45,220 nucleotides of DNA from Gloeocapsa sp. UFS-A4-WI-NPMV-4B04. GTDB taxonomy: Bacteria; Cyanobacteriota; Cyanobacteriia; Cyanobacteriales; Chroococcidiopsidaceae. This document shows positions 34,361 to 43,130 of this stretch, one piece after another. Both the position numbers and the translations under genes were made by a program. The first letter of the stretch is position 1. Each line of letters opens with the position of its first letter. The stretch lies in NCBI GenBank assembly GCA_019359535.1, contig JAHHHE010000016.1, forward strand, positions 1 to 45,220, written 5' to 3'. The notes beneath the pieces are model-generated. The model was not told the origin of the DNA. It searched no databases and worked only from the letters and a program-made list of their open reading frames with translations.

Positions 34361-34807
34361 ATGACTTTAAAGTTTAAAACTCTGATTGGTATATTACTTC
34401 TTACTGCCGTTGCTCCTCTTTTTGACTCTGCCGCGATCGCTCAACCAAGCTTAGGTAGGCGGCTCAGAGGTAGCGAACCTATCAATACTACCTTTGAGCG
34501 CGCTTTTTTTAAAAATGATCCTGAGTTTTTCCGTAATCGTTCGCCTCAACGTCAAATAGACGTAATTTTTGGTGTTGGCTCGTTGCTGCGTAACTCTTTC
34601 ACTGAAAATGAGATTAGGCGAGATGCCGAGTTAGTTGATATTTTCTACCGCGATCTTCTTAATCAACAAGTTGGTAGCGATCCAATTATTCGCACGCCCG
34701 ACTTGCAAAATCCTTACAGCTCATCAATCCTGCTTTCTCCTAATTCTAATGTTAATAATACTGTGCAGGAGAGTGAGGTCATATTTGAGAGCCAGCCATC
34801 CCAGTAA
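34361..34807 (+). CDS. Small exported protein of unknown function
   Basis: A 148-residue protein with a clear signal peptide (MTLKFKTLIGILLLTAVAPL, cleavage about AIA/Q). The mature part is basic and Ser/Asn-rich at the end: PSLGRRLRGSEPINTTFERAFF, QRQIDVIFGVGSLLRNSFTE and a long polar tail. GAGG lies nine bases before the ATG. I do not recognise a domain. A hairpin with a strong stem follows the stop. It stands alone between pyrE and the tRNA. Confidence 0.75.
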   Translation: MTLKFKTLIGILLLTAVAPLFDSAAIAQPSLGRRLRGSEPINTTFERAFFKNDPEFFRNRSPQRQIDVIFGVGSLLRNSFTENEIRRDAELVDIFYRDLLNQQVGSDPIIRTPDLQNPYSSSILLSPNSNVNNTVQESEVIFESQPSQ

Positions 34808-34813
34808 AATATA

Positions 34814-34844
34814 GAAAATGGTTGGAGCTTGGCTAGCCATTTTC
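34814..34844 (+). terminator. Hairpin after the small exported gene
   Basis: GAAAATGG (34814-34821) pairs with CCATTTTC (34837-34844), and the stem can extend inward by four more pairs with wobbles. It starts seven bases after the stop. The tail has only a short T-run, so it is a likely rather than certain terminator. Confidence 0.6.
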
Positions 34845-35086
34845 CTGAACTTAAATTAACAGTTTAATTCTTAAATCAATAGAATTTTCAAAATTTAGCT
34901 TTGCTAGATTTAAATCAACTTGCAGCTAGTTATTTGTTGATTAATAGGCTCTAAATAATTTTTCTAGCGTGTGTTTGTTACATCCCTTTTCCACTGCCTT
35001 ATTCTCAATAATCTAGATATTTGGCAGAGTTTCTGTAATTCCTATGCAGAAACTAACTTTCCTCAAAAGAAATTAATTTAAAGCAG

Positions 35087-35159
35087 TGCGCCCTACTGGA
35101 ATCGAACCAGTCTGAAGGCGAATTATGAGTTCGCTACCTCCCCAATCGGTCAAGGGCGC
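35087..35159 (-). tRNA. tRNA with CAU anticodon (Met or Ile2)
   Basis: Read on the minus strand the cloverleaf is complete in 73 bases: acceptor stem GCGCCCT/AGGGCGC with discriminator A and no encoded CCA, anticodon stem GCGAA/TTCGC with loop CTCATAA (anticodon CAT), T arm ACTGG-TTCGATT-CCAGT. The D arm is short and lacks the usual GCTC box (ACC...GGT with loop GATTGGGGA). Position 1 pairs with 72, so it is not the initiator. Elongator Met and lysidine-modified Ile2 cannot be told apart by eye. It stands alone. Confidence 0.93.
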
Positions 35160-35433
35160 ATATTTAATTTTAGATATCGGCGCAGTTAATTACTTAATGC
35201 GCTCAACCAAACTAATTAAGTTATATTATCATGATAAGTGATTTGTCTGTACTTAATTAGTTATACTGGCATTGTATCTATCTCTATTTATAAAGTAGCA
35301 TAAACTTTCAAGTTGAAATTGCTGCTCTAGCTAGCAGTATTGAACAATTTACTATCTTATATTTTGCTTCCCCACTCGTCAACTAGGGATAGCAAGTATG
35401 TAAATTTAATAGCGATCGCTGCTCTAACAACAA

Positions 35434-36126
35434 ATGAAACTGAATTACAATGTCACCCTCACTTTAATTTTGTTAACCCTGATGTTGGGGGCAGGTTATA
35501 TGAGTTCGAGGTTAGGGTTCGCTGTAGGACATGAAGCAATCGAAGGTGTTTCTCAACCAGATGCTCGTCCCACAAGTAAAATCAAGAACCGTAAAGCGGC
35601 ATCGGCACAACAAGGAGCCTTAGTCTTATTAAAAGAAGAAGATATTTTGAACACCGTCAAAGCACGCATTGAGGGTAAGGGTAAAAACGCTAAACCGGAG
35701 AAGCCACAGCCTCAAAACAAAGAACTCCCCCAAGAGAAGCCAGCCCAAAAACCACAGGCGGCGAAGGAGAATTACCAGCCAGGGTTTCCAATTACCAGCC
35801 GTAATCAGAAAGTAACATTAGATGTAGTATCTGCTGGCTACTCTGGCGGCGCGTTGCTAATAAAAGTGAACCTCAAAAATGAGGGAGATAAAACTGTGCG
35901 ATTCTTGTATAGTTTTTTAGATGTTACCGATGATCAAGGGCGAGCGCTGAGTGCTAATACCGAAGGCTTACCAACCGAATTGACAGCAAATGGCAAAACA
36001 TTTTCTGGCACAATGAGCATTCCTACAGCTTTACTCGACGACGTTAACAAACTCTCAATGACACTGACTGATTATCCAGATCAAAAATTGCGGCTGCAAG
36101 TGTCTGATATTCCTGTAAAAAAATAG
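35434..36126 (+). CDS. Exported or anchored protein of unknown function
   Basis: A 230-residue protein. Residues about 5-30 (NVTLTLILLTLMLGAGYMSS) are a signal anchor or signal peptide. A Lys/Pro/Gln-rich linker follows (about 80-115), then a C-terminal beta domain (KVTLDVVSAGYSGGALLIKVNLKNEGDKTVRF, DVTDDQGRALSANTEGLPTE, LSMTLTDYPDQKLRL) that looks like an immunoglobulin-type or DUF4352-like fold. The function is not known. It lies about 80 bases before the CNNM/CorC-type gene on the same strand and may be co-transcribed. Confidence 0.75.
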   Translation: MKLNYNVTLTLILLTLMLGAGYMSSRLGFAVGHEAIEGVSQPDARPTSKIKNRKAASAQQGALVLLKEEDILNTVKARIEGKGKNAKPEKPQPQNKELPQEKPAQKPQAAKENYQPGFPITSRNQKVTLDVVSAGYSGGALLIKVNLKNEGDKTVRFLYSFLDVTDDQGRALSANTEGLPTELTANGKTFSGTMSIPTALLDDVNKLSMTLTDYPDQKLRLQVSDIPVKK

Positions 36127-36205
36127 GTAAAAAAAGTTTTGCGGCTTTAGTTTTGAGTTAAACAGCATTCAGAACTAAACCCAAAACTCAATACCCAGGT
36201 TGCTA

Positions 36206-37615
36206 ATGGTTGCCTCGGTTTTAAATGTATTGGCGGTAAGTGCTTATTCTTCCTTAAATTGGGCAGATGTATGGCTGCGCTTGCTGTCTGTGTTACTACT
36301 GATTGCGATTAATGCCTTTTTTGTCACTGCTGAGTTTTCAATGGTGTCGGTGCGGCGATCGCGTATTCACCAACTTGTTGAAGCGGGCGACGCTCAAGCT
36401 ATATCAGTACAGGCTTTGCAAAAAAGTATTGAGCGGCTGCTATCTACAACTCAACTAGGTATTACCCTCTCTAGTCTGGCACTGGGGTGGATTGGCGAAA
36501 GTACGATGGCTGTTTTAGTAGCAGCCTGGATCGACCATTGGTCTGTGCCATATTCAATGCGCTCCTTTATGGCTCATTCCTTGTCAATTCCTGTCGCTTT
36601 TTTCCTAGTTGCTTATCTGCAAATTGTCCTCGGAGAACTATGCCCTAAATCAGTCGCTTTGCTTTACTCAGAGGATTTAGCACGGTTTTTAGGTCCATCA
36701 GTAAGCGCGATCGCCCGGTTTTTTAATCCGTTTATCTGGATACTCAATCAATCAACTCGCTGGCTCTTAAGGCTAGTAGGCATCAAGTATACAGGTCAAG
36801 GCTGGAGGCCTCCAGTAACTTCAGAAGAGTTGCAACTGATTATTGCTACTGAGCGCGAATCTACAGGCTTGGAAGCCGAAGAGCGAGAACTACTAAATAA
36901 TGTTTTTGAGTTTGGTGACGTAATAGTAGCAGAAGTAATGGTGCAACGCCCTAGCATTGTCGCCCTACCAACCAACGCCACGCTAGAGACACTGCTTAAA
37001 GAAATGGCTGCTACAGGTCACTCCCGCTATCCAATTGTCGCTAAATCTTTAGACAACATTCGCGGTATTGTTCACTTTAAAGATTTAGCCTCTCCTCTAG
37101 TTCTGGGTAAAGTGTCCTTAGAAGCTGAGATTCACCCCTGGATGCGTCCAGCGCTATTTGTCCCAGAATACACGCCTTTAAGTGAACTATTGCCATTAAT
37201 GCAGCGATCGCAGCTATCTATGGTAATCGTAGTTAATGAATTCGGCGGTACAGTTGGCTTAGTCACAATTCAAGATTTGATCGCCGAAATTATCGGCGAC
37301 ATCGGTGAACCAGAAAGCGCTGACGAGTTGATGATGCAGAGCTTGGACGAGCAGACATTTATGGTACAAGCGCAGATGAACTTGGAAGACCTCAATCAAT
37401 TGTTAGAGCTAAACTTACCTTTAACAAATGAATACCAGACTCTAGGCGGCTTTCTGCTGTACCAGATGCAAAAAGTTCCTACTCCTGGCGAAACATTGCG
37501 CTATCAAGACATTGATTTTACTGTTGTGGCAACTGTTGGGCCACGCTTGCACCAAATTAAACTCCACAAGGTGAAACCGTCATCAGCTAATCCATCTGCA
37601 ACAAGTCTGTATTAA
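36206..37615 (+). CDS. CNNM/CorC-type membrane transporter (hemolysin-family protein)
   Basis: A 469-residue protein with the full layout of the UPF0053/TlyC family: DUF21 membrane domain (about 1-195, with NAFFVTAEFSMVSVRRSRIHQL and the TTQLGITLSSLALGWIGE motif), a CBS pair (about 240-350; VMVQRPSIVALPTN, SRYPIVAKSLDNIRGIVHFKDL, LVTIQDLIAEIIGDI) and the CorC_HlyC end (LNLPLTNEYQTLGGFLL). Homologues move magnesium or other cations; the hemolysin name is historical. The ATG at 36206 with AGG six bases ahead is preferred over the TTG two codons earlier. Confidence 0.93.
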   Translation: MVASVLNVLAVSAYSSLNWADVWLRLLSVLLLIAINAFFVTAEFSMVSVRRSRIHQLVEAGDAQAISVQALQKSIERLLSTTQLGITLSSLALGWIGESTMAVLVAAWIDHWSVPYSMRSFMAHSLSIPVAFFLVAYLQIVLGELCPKSVALLYSEDLARFLGPSVSAIARFFNPFIWILNQSTRWLLRLVGIKYTGQGWRPPVTSEELQLIIATERESTGLEAEERELLNNVFEFGDVIVAEVMVQRPSIVALPTNATLETLLKEMAATGHSRYPIVAKSLDNIRGIVHFKDLASPLVLGKVSLEAEIHPWMRPALFVPEYTPLSELLPLMQRSQLSMVIVVNEFGGTVGLVTIQDLIAEIIGDIGEPESADELMMQSLDEQTFMVQAQMNLEDLNQLLELNLPLTNEYQTLGGFLLYQMQKVPTPGETLRYQDIDFTVVATVGPRLHQIKLHKVKPSSANPSATSLY

Positions 37616-37719
37616 GCCCATTGTTAACGGCAAGGATTACTACCCAAAAAATTAGGAAGCTGAAATATATTTAAGTCGTCTCGGCTTGAAGATAGGCAAA
37701 AACTTAGTAATATTTCTCT

Positions 37720-37760
37720 CCCCCGCACCCCTGCACCCCCGCACCCCTGCTCCCCTGCTT
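37720..37760. repeat. C-rich tandem repeat before the queC end
   Basis: Blocks of cccccgcacccctg and ccctgctcccctg repeat in the gap between the convergent transporter and queC genes. Similar C-rich or G-rich tracts occur at 16617-16670, 38478-38545 and 43068-43125. They carry no gene. Confidence 0.6.
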
Positions 37761-38445
37761 AGATAACCGACTGAGCATAGGAAAGTGGATCTGGTATTCC
37801 TAATTGAGCAAAGGCAGCTAAACGCAATTGGCAAGAATCACAAACGCCGCAAGCCAAATCTTCCCCAGCATAACAAGACCAAGTTTTTTCCCAAGGCACA
37901 CCTAATTGGTTGCCTAATTGGATGATTTCAGTTTTTCTCAAGTTAATCAACGGTGTGACAATTGCGATCGCAATTCCCTCACGACCTTGTTTTGTTCCTA
38001 GTCTAAAAACTGACTGCATTGCCTCGATGTAGTCAGGGCGGCAATCGGGATATCCAGAGTAATCTAAAGCATTGACACCGATGTAAACACAATCAGCACC
38101 AATGGTTTCGGCGTAAGCTAGGGCAAAGCTTAAAAAGATCGTATTTCGAGCTGGCACATAAGTAACGGGGATATTTTCAGCCATTTCGGTAACAGAACGG
38201 TCTTGCGGTAAGTCAATTTTGGAATCAGTTAATGCCGAACCACCCCAGGCGCGTAAGTCGAAAGATACCTGCTGATGCTCTACTACACCAGCCGAAGAAG
38301 CGATCGCCTTAGCTGACTCTAACTCCCGCCGATGCCGTTGCTGGTAATCAAATGAAATTGCGTAACACTCCAACCCAAGAGCTTTAGCCTGATATAAAAC
38401 CGTCGAAGAATCCAACCCTCCAGACAACAAAACAACTGCTTTCAC
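37759..38445 (-). CDS. queC: 7-cyano-7-deazaguanine synthase
   Basis: QueC makes preQ0 from carboxydeazaguanine, ammonia and ATP in queuosine synthesis. The 228-residue protein starts MKAVVLLSGGLDSSTVLYQA with the SGGLDSS PP-loop of N-type ATP pyrophosphatases. Other landmarks are YAISFDYQQRHRRELESAKA, YVPARNTIFLSFALAYAE, VYIGVNALDYSGYPDCRP and a four-cysteine zinc site in SCYAGEDLACGVCDSCQLR. It is complete and converges on the CorC-type gene. No other queuosine gene is in the window. Confidence 0.97.
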   Translation of the reverse strand: MKAVVLLSGGLDSSTVLYQAKALGLECYAISFDYQQRHRRELESAKAIASSAGVVEHQQVSFDLRAWGGSALTDSKIDLPQDRSVTEMAENIPVTYVPARNTIFLSFALAYAETIGADCVYIGVNALDYSGYPDCRPDYIEAMQSVFRLGTKQGREGIAIAIVTPLINLRKTEIIQLGNQLGVPWEKTWSCYAGEDLACGVCDSCQLRLAAFAQLGIPDPLSYAQSVI

Positions 38446-38789
38446 CTCAAAAATCCCCCATTAATCATCTATCAACATCTCTCATCACCCCATCACCCCT
38501 GCTCCCCTGCTAAGAAAGCTCCCCCGCTTCCCCATCTCCTCACTCAATGGACAGACAAAAAAGTGACACATCATGGCAAACACTCAAGAAGCGTTAAAAC
38601 GACAATCACTTAGGACTGATTATGCCGAAAACAAAATAGATTTCTGGAACCTAGAACTAACTTTGGAATTCTTCATAAATAGAATCACTATGTTACCATC
38701 TGGATGATTTGAAACGGCTGACAACCGGAAATTGAGTGCGGACGCAATATAAATGCGTTTCTACATTTTGGTGGTGGAGGAGATATTAA
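38446..38789. other. Divergent spacer with C-rich repeat
   Basis: C-rich repeat tracts occupy 38478-38545. The rest leads to the Gfo/Idh gene and ends in a strong GGAGGAG at 38775-38781. A 44-codon frame at 38573-38707 has no family likeness and is not called. No riboswitch for the queC gene is recognisable. Confidence 0.5.
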
Positions 38790-39869
38790 GTGCAAAATAG
38801 ATCATTAATGGGACAACCAATCCCTCATTTGCAGCGTAACCAGCCTACTCCGATTCGTATTGGCGTGATTGGAGTAGGTAATATGGGACAACATCATACG
38901 AGGGTATTGAGTTTACTTAAAGATGTCGAAATTGTTGGAGTTGCAGATATCAATGTCGAGCGGGGGCTAGACACTGCCAGCAAATACCGAGTGCGTTTCT
39001 TTGAAGATTACCGCGACCTCCTCCCCCATGTGGAGGCTGTTTGCATTGCCGTTCCTACTCGTCTGCATCATGCCGTCGGGATGGCCTGTCTTCAGGCGGG
39101 AATTCATGTCTTGATTGAAAAGCCGATTGCTGCCAGTATTACTGAGGCGGAGTCTTTGGTAAATGCAGCAGCAGAGTATCAATGCATTTTACAAGTTGGT
39201 CACATTGAGCGATTTAATCCAGCATTTCAGGAACTCAGCAAAGTGCTGAAAACCGAAGAATTGCTGGCTTTAGAAGCCCATCGCATGAGTCCTTACTCTC
39301 ATCGAGCCAACGATGTATCAGTAGTCTTAGACCTGATGATCCATGACATTGACCTGCTGTTGGAATTAGCTGCTGCGCCTGTTGTCAAGTTAACAGCTAG
39401 TGGTAGCCGGACTGCTGACTCTGGTTATTTAGATTATGTTACCGCTATATTGGGCTTTGCTAATGGCATTGTTGCCACATTAACCGCCAGTAAAGTCACG
39501 CATCGGAAAATCCGTCGGATAGTTGCTCACTGCAAAAATTCCTTAACTGAGGCAGATTTTCTTAATAATGAGATTCTGATTCACCGCCAGACAACTGCCA
39601 ATTGTATGACGGACTATGGACAGGTACTTTACCGTCAAGATGGCTTGATTGAAAAAGTCTACACCAGCAATATTGAGCCGCTTCATGCTGAATTAGAACA
39701 CTTTGTCAACTGTGTGCGCGGAGGCAATCAACCGTCAGTAGGTGGCGAACAGGCACTCAAAGCCTTGCGGCTAGCAAGTTTGATTGAGCAGATGGCTTTG
39801 GATGGTCAAGCCTGGCAAAAGCAAGACCTGAATCAACAGCTGCTGAATACTTCTGTGATGGCGATCTAG
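38790..39869 (+). CDS. Gfo/Idh/MocA family NAD(P)-dependent oxidoreductase
   Basis: A 359-residue sugar or cyclitol oxidoreductase of the Gfo/Idh/MocA family. The Rossmann motif is RIGVIGVGNMGQHHTRVL (about 21-38), followed by VADINVERG, AVCIAVPTRLHHAVGMACLQ and VLIEKPIAAS, where the lysine of EKP is the conserved catalytic residue. QVGHIERFNPAF and DLMIHDIDLLLELA complete the family pattern. The GTG at 38790 is well supported, with GGAGGAG about eight bases upstream. The substrate cannot be fixed. About 100 bases later a small membrane-protein gene follows on the same strand. Confidence 0.92.
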   Translation: MQNRSLMGQPIPHLQRNQPTPIRIGVIGVGNMGQHHTRVLSLLKDVEIVGVADINVERGLDTASKYRVRFFEDYRDLLPHVEAVCIAVPTRLHHAVGMACLQAGIHVLIEKPIAASITEAESLVNAAAEYQCILQVGHIERFNPAFQELSKVLKTEELLALEAHRMSPYSHRANDVSVVLDLMIHDIDLLLELAAAPVVKLTASGSRTADSGYLDYVTAILGFANGIVATLTASKVTHRKIRRIVAHCKNSLTEADFLNNEILIHRQTTANCMTDYGQVLYRQDGLIEKVYTSNIEPLHAELEHFVNCVRGGNQPSVGGEQALKALRLASLIEQMALDGQAWQKQDLNQQLLNTSVMAI

Positions 39870-39968
39870 TTCTAATACTTACGAAGCAATTTTTCCACGT
39901 TAATAAATGGAAGGACTAAAATCAGAGCCGGAGGTTCTAGCACTTTAGTAACGGAGGATGACACACTT

Positions 39969-40106
39969 ATGTCTGACTTAGATCGCGGAATTATGAAATT
40001 TAAGGGAGCAGATAGTCTAAAAGTAGTGACTATTTCGACCGTACTGCTATTAGGGGCAATTGCCTTTTTGATTTTTTGGGCGCTGCAAGTAGCCTATGCT
40101 ACTTAA
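39969..40106 (+). CDS. Small single-helix membrane protein (45 residues)
   Basis: This short gene begins at an ATG with GGAGG eleven bases upstream. The product starts MSDLDRGIMKFKGADSLKVV and continues into one hydrophobic helix (about residues 18-42, VVTISTVLLLGAIAFLIFWA) ending AYAT. Its basic N-terminus and single helix are like small subunits of photosynthetic or NDH complexes, and I recall it as conserved in cyanobacteria, but I cannot name it. A strong hairpin terminator 46 bases after the stop supports a real, separately ended transcript. Confidence 0.82.
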   Translation: MSDLDRGIMKFKGADSLKVVTISTVLLLGAIAFLIFWALQVAYAT

Positions 40107-40152
40107 CAAGTTAAGTGGCAGAGCAAACGCTGAGGATAAACTATAAAGTATG

Positions 40153-40186
40153 AAGGCTGAAGGATTAATTCAGCCTTTATTATTTA
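40153..40186 (+). terminator. Rho-independent terminator after the small membrane-protein gene
   Basis: AAGGCTGAA (40153-40161) and TTCAGCCTT (40169-40177) form a perfect nine-pair stem around a seven-base loop, followed by TATTATTT. This is the best intrinsic terminator in the window. Confidence 0.85.
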
Positions 40187-40347
40187 AAATTAAGCCGGAT
40201 TCGGAGTTACGCATTTGGGTTTCATGAAAATTACTTCAGCTTTGTCCAACCTTGGCAATTTCGTAAGTTCGTCAGACTGAAACGATAACTCCAGCTAAAA
40301 AGACATCCTAAAACAATTGCTCAAAACCTAAAAGTGAGTTAGTAGGC

Positions 40348-40701
40348 GTGGTAACAGTCGTTGTAGTGATTAATTTGGCTCTAGCATTGATGCTGCTATT
40401 TTTCGCTTGGGTGATGTGGCAAGTGCGATCGCTCCTAGCACAGCTAACAGATAGTTTATCTACCTATGAGCGTAGTATTCATGCCGGACTACGTGACGCG
40501 CCCACAGCTATTACTACAACACGGGTTAGCATTGCTCAAGTACAACAACGTTCCTTGCTCCAAGATTTACAACTCTTGCGAATACAGCAAGTTTTAACCC
40601 TCCTGAGTATTGGACAGCAAATCTGGCAAAGTTCGCGTTTTGTACGACGCTCAAGATTTTTTAAAAAAGCTTTGGCACAATACAAGTACAAAGGAGGATA
40701 A
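40348..40701 (+). CDS. Membrane-anchored protein of unknown function
   Basis: A 117-residue protein from GTG 40348. Residues about 1-25 (MVTVVVVINLALALMLLFFA) form one membrane helix, followed by an amphipathic helical part (WQVRSLLAQLTDSLSTYERSIH, SIAQVQQRSLLQDLQLLR) and a basic end (RFVRRSRFFKKALAQYKYKGG). I do not recognise a named domain; the shape is like DUF948-type proteins. It lies upstream of a YtxH gene and a DUF948-type gene on the same strand, so the three probably work together at the membrane. Confidence 0.75.
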   Translation: MVTVVVVINLALALMLLFFAWVMWQVRSLLAQLTDSLSTYERSIHAGLRDAPTAITTTRVSIAQVQQRSLLQDLQLLRIQQVLTLLSIGQQIWQSSRFVRRSRFFKKALAQYKYKGG

Positions 40702-40822
40702 CTATTTTTCGCGGTTATTTAGTCAGATACATACAGAAGCTACTGGCTTTTGTGCCGGATAGACTCTTTTTGAAGTGTAAGTCGTGATCAGTTGCCTAGA
40801 ATGGGTGTAAGGAGAACCATTT

Positions 40823-41170
40823 ATGTCGAACAACCGTTCTGGAGTATTTATCGGTGGTGTATTGCTAGGTGCTGCCATTGGAACTCTCACAGGCTTGGTA
40901 ATGGCCCCGCGACCTGGTAGGGAAACGCGCCGCCTGTTGAAAAAATCTGCCTCTGCTTTACCCGAATTGGCAGAAGATTTATCTACAAGTGTGCAGATTC
41001 AGGCAGATCGCCTTTCGGAATCTGCCCTACGTAATTGGGATGATACCTTAGAGCGACTACGGGAAGCGATCGCGGCTGGCATAGAGGCCAGTCAGCAAGA
41101 GCGCCAAATCCTCGACTCGGAAAGTATTGAACCCCCAGAAACACGACCGCCCCTTGTGGATAGCTTATAG
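40823..41170 (+). CDS. YtxH-domain protein
   Basis: A 115-residue protein with a YtxH-type start (GVFIGGVLLGAAIGTLTGLVMAPRPGRETRR), a glycine-rich membrane helix followed by a basic stretch. The rest is a long amphipathic helix (ELAEDLSTSVQIQADRLSE, WDDTLERLREAIAAGIEAS) with an acidic end. AAGGAG precedes the ATG. YtxH proteins are stress-linked in Bacillus, but no reaction is known. The next gene starts 10 bases after its stop. Confidence 0.88.
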   Translation: MSNNRSGVFIGGVLLGAAIGTLTGLVMAPRPGRETRRLLKKSASALPELAEDLSTSVQIQADRLSESALRNWDDTLERLREAIAAGIEASQQERQILDSESIEPPETRPPLVDSL

Positions 41171-41180
41171 GTAGCATCCT

Positions 41181-41810
41181 GTGATTGACCCTTTATTTTG
41201 GCTTGGACTGTCGATTCTCTTAGTTGCCGTTAGTTTGACTGCGGTTTTGGTGGCGGCATTGCCAGCTTTGCAGGAGTTAGCACGAGCAGCTCGCAGTGCC
41301 GAAAAGCTGTTTGATACTTTAAGGCGCGATTTACCGCCTACTTTAGAAGCAATCCGATTAACTGGCTTAGAAATCAGTGAGTTAAGTAATGATGTGAATG
41401 ATGGTGTTAAAAGTGCCGTTCAAGTTGCCCAACAAGTCGATCAAAGTCTTGATAGTGCGGTTAAAAAAGCTCAAAAAGTAGAGGTAGGTACACGCAGCGT
41501 TGTTGCTGGAGTAAAAGCAGCTTGGAAAACCCTAACGCGCACTCCCTCTAATCGCTCACGCAGCGGCCTGCTATCAGAGCAAAGAAGAGTAATGCAATTG
41601 CGCCGCGAAGCGTCTGCCTCGCTAGATCGCGTCAGCGTTACCCAGTCCGAAATAGCACCTTTACAGGACAATCGCCCTCCAGATTACCGCACCTACACAA
41701 CTAACCCTAAAGATCGCCAGAGCCGCCGCGATGTTTCTGATTGGCAAGGCGACTTAGAACCCCTAGACTTTGAAGATTCTTTGCCCAATTCAGGACAAAA
41801 AGATGATTAG
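41181..41810 (+). CDS. DUF948-type membrane protein
   Basis: A 209-residue protein from GTG 41181. One N-terminal helix (PLFWLGLSILLVAVSLTAVL) leads to a coiled-coil part typical of DUF948 (LPALQELARAARSAEKLFDT, ISELSNDVNDGVKSAVQVAQ, VDQSLDSAVKKAQKVEVGTR). The last ~90 residues are polar and Arg/Asp-rich. YtxH and DUF948 genes are commonly adjacent in many bacteria, as here with a 10-base gap. An AT-only dyad (41840-41860, nine pairs) follows the stop. Confidence 0.85.
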   Translation: MIDPLFWLGLSILLVAVSLTAVLVAALPALQELARAARSAEKLFDTLRRDLPPTLEAIRLTGLEISELSNDVNDGVKSAVQVAQQVDQSLDSAVKKAQKVEVGTRSVVAGVKAAWKTLTRTPSNRSRSGLLSEQRRVMQLRREASASLDRVSVTQSEIAPLQDNRPPDYRTYTTNPKDRQSRRDVSDWQGDLEPLDFEDSLPNSGQKDD

Positions 41811-42202
41811 CTTAAATAATACCTTAGACAGATTGACAATTTGAAATTAATAATTTCAAAAAATATTTAGGCTGAAAATGAATTGCGCTCCCTAGAATAA
41901 GTTATGTAGCATTTAAGCTTGCTTGCTGAGAATAGAGATATTCATAGAGGCGAAAATTTCCTATTTTTTAATCTAAGTTAGCGGGTATTAGCTGAGAAAC
42001 TAGCTTTTATTCTTAACCTACCTGCTGCCTTACTTTTGTAGGGCGACTACATTTACTAACCTGAACTTAGTTCTAGGATGCTTTGCTATGTCACCCAAAT
42101 TAGATTAAAGTAAACAAATGTAAAGAACATTAAGTTTTTATCTAGTCTTTACGCCTAAACCCTCTTGTTCGTATTCAATTTTAATATTTTATAGAATTGC
42201 TT
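41811..42202. other. Spacer before the Psb32-like gene
   Basis: It starts with the TTTGAAATT/AATTTCAAA hairpin (41840-41860), which could end the YtxH/DUF948 transcript weakly. The remainder has no frame or RNA that I can support; the promoter of the gene at 42203 should lie near its end. Confidence 0.4.
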
Positions 42203-43009
42203 ATGCAGCGTTTTATTTGGCGACGACTTCTAGTATCCCTTGCCGCATTCTTCTTAGCTGGATCGGTTTGGGCGATGTTTTCTCCGGCAGCGCTGGCTTA
42301 TAATAATCCCGACTTACTACCCGACACGCCAAGCCCAATTATTGACTTAGCAAAATCTCTTACCAGCGTTCAAGAAGACCGCCTTGCCGCAGAATTGAAC
42401 CAATTTGAAGCCGAAACAGGCTGGAAACTGCGTGTTTTAACCCAGTATGACCGCACACCCGGTCTAGCTGTCAGAAAATTTTGGGGACTGGATGACAAAA
42501 GTGTTTTGTTGGTTGCTGATTCACGTGGCGGCAATATTCTTAATTTCAACGTCGGCGATGCCGTATATCAGCTTTTACCTCGGACATTTTGGGTAGAGTT
42601 GCAAACACGCTACGGCAATTTATACTTTGTTAGAGAAGAAGGTGAAGATCAATCAATTCTGCAATCATTGGAATCTATCAAGACTTGTCTGAGTCAAGGT
42701 GGTTGCCGAGTTGTCCCAGGACTACCACGAGAACAGTGGATTCTAACGCTAATTACTTCCGTCCTTGGCGGCATTATTTGTGGATTTGCCGCTCAACCCC
42801 GCCGTAAAGGACAAGTGTTTGCTTGGCAATGGGCTTTGATTTTCTCTCCACTGTGGGGCATTTTGTTTATTGCTTTCGGCATTGGCCCAGTAGTTACCCG
42901 TACTTCAGAATGGCTACCTCTAGTTCGTAATATTGCTGGTTTTTTAATTGGGGCTTTAGTTGCCTACCTGTCACCAGTCCTGAATCGGTCTTCTACTTCT
43001 GAAACTTAA
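42203..43009 (+). CDS. psb32: TPM-domain protein, Psb32-like
   Basis: A 268-residue protein from the ATG at 42203 (a TTG two codons earlier is also open). A twin-arginine-like MQRFIWRRLLVSLAAFFLAG signal leads to cleavage about ALA/Y. The TPM domain follows (LLPDTPSPIIDLAKSLTSVQ, LAAELNQFEAETGWKLRVLT, KSVLLVADSRGGNILNFNVG, FWVELQTRYGNLYF), then two or three C-terminal membrane segments. This matches cyanobacterial Psb32 (TLP18.3-related), which protects and helps repair photosystem II. It is lumenal or periplasmic, tail-anchored. Its neighbour on the other strand is a conserved membrane protein. Confidence 0.85.
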   Translation: MQRFIWRRLLVSLAAFFLAGSVWAMFSPAALAYNNPDLLPDTPSPIIDLAKSLTSVQEDRLAAELNQFEAETGWKLRVLTQYDRTPGLAVRKFWGLDDKSVLLVADSRGGNILNFNVGDAVYQLLPRTFWVELQTRYGNLYFVREEGEDQSILQSLESIKTCLSQGGCRVVPGLPREQWILTLITSVLGGIICGFAAQPRRKGQVFAWQWALIFSPLWGILFIAFGIGPVVTRTSEWLPLVRNIAGFLIGALVAYLSPVLNRSSTSET

Positions 43010-43017
43010 AATAAGGG

Positions 43018-43128
43018 ACTAGGGACTAGGGGTTAGAGGTTAAGTGTTAGGTGTTAGGGAATAAAAATTGATACTATCTCCTCCGCTCCTCTGCTCCCCT
43101 GCTCCTCTGCTCCTCTGCTCCCCATGTC
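43018..43128. repeat. Tandem G-rich and C-rich repeat between convergent genes
   Basis: GGGACTA heptamers (about 43016-43032) run into ggttagaggttaagtgttaggtgttaggg variants, and then ctcctctgctcccctg-type units repeat to the end of the convergent gene. No gene is present. Confidence 0.65.
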
Positions 43129-43130
43129 CC

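Noticed and set aside
38573-38707. 44-codon frame before the Gfo/Idh gene
   Set aside because: No recognisable pattern and no clear ribosome site; kept out for lack of support.
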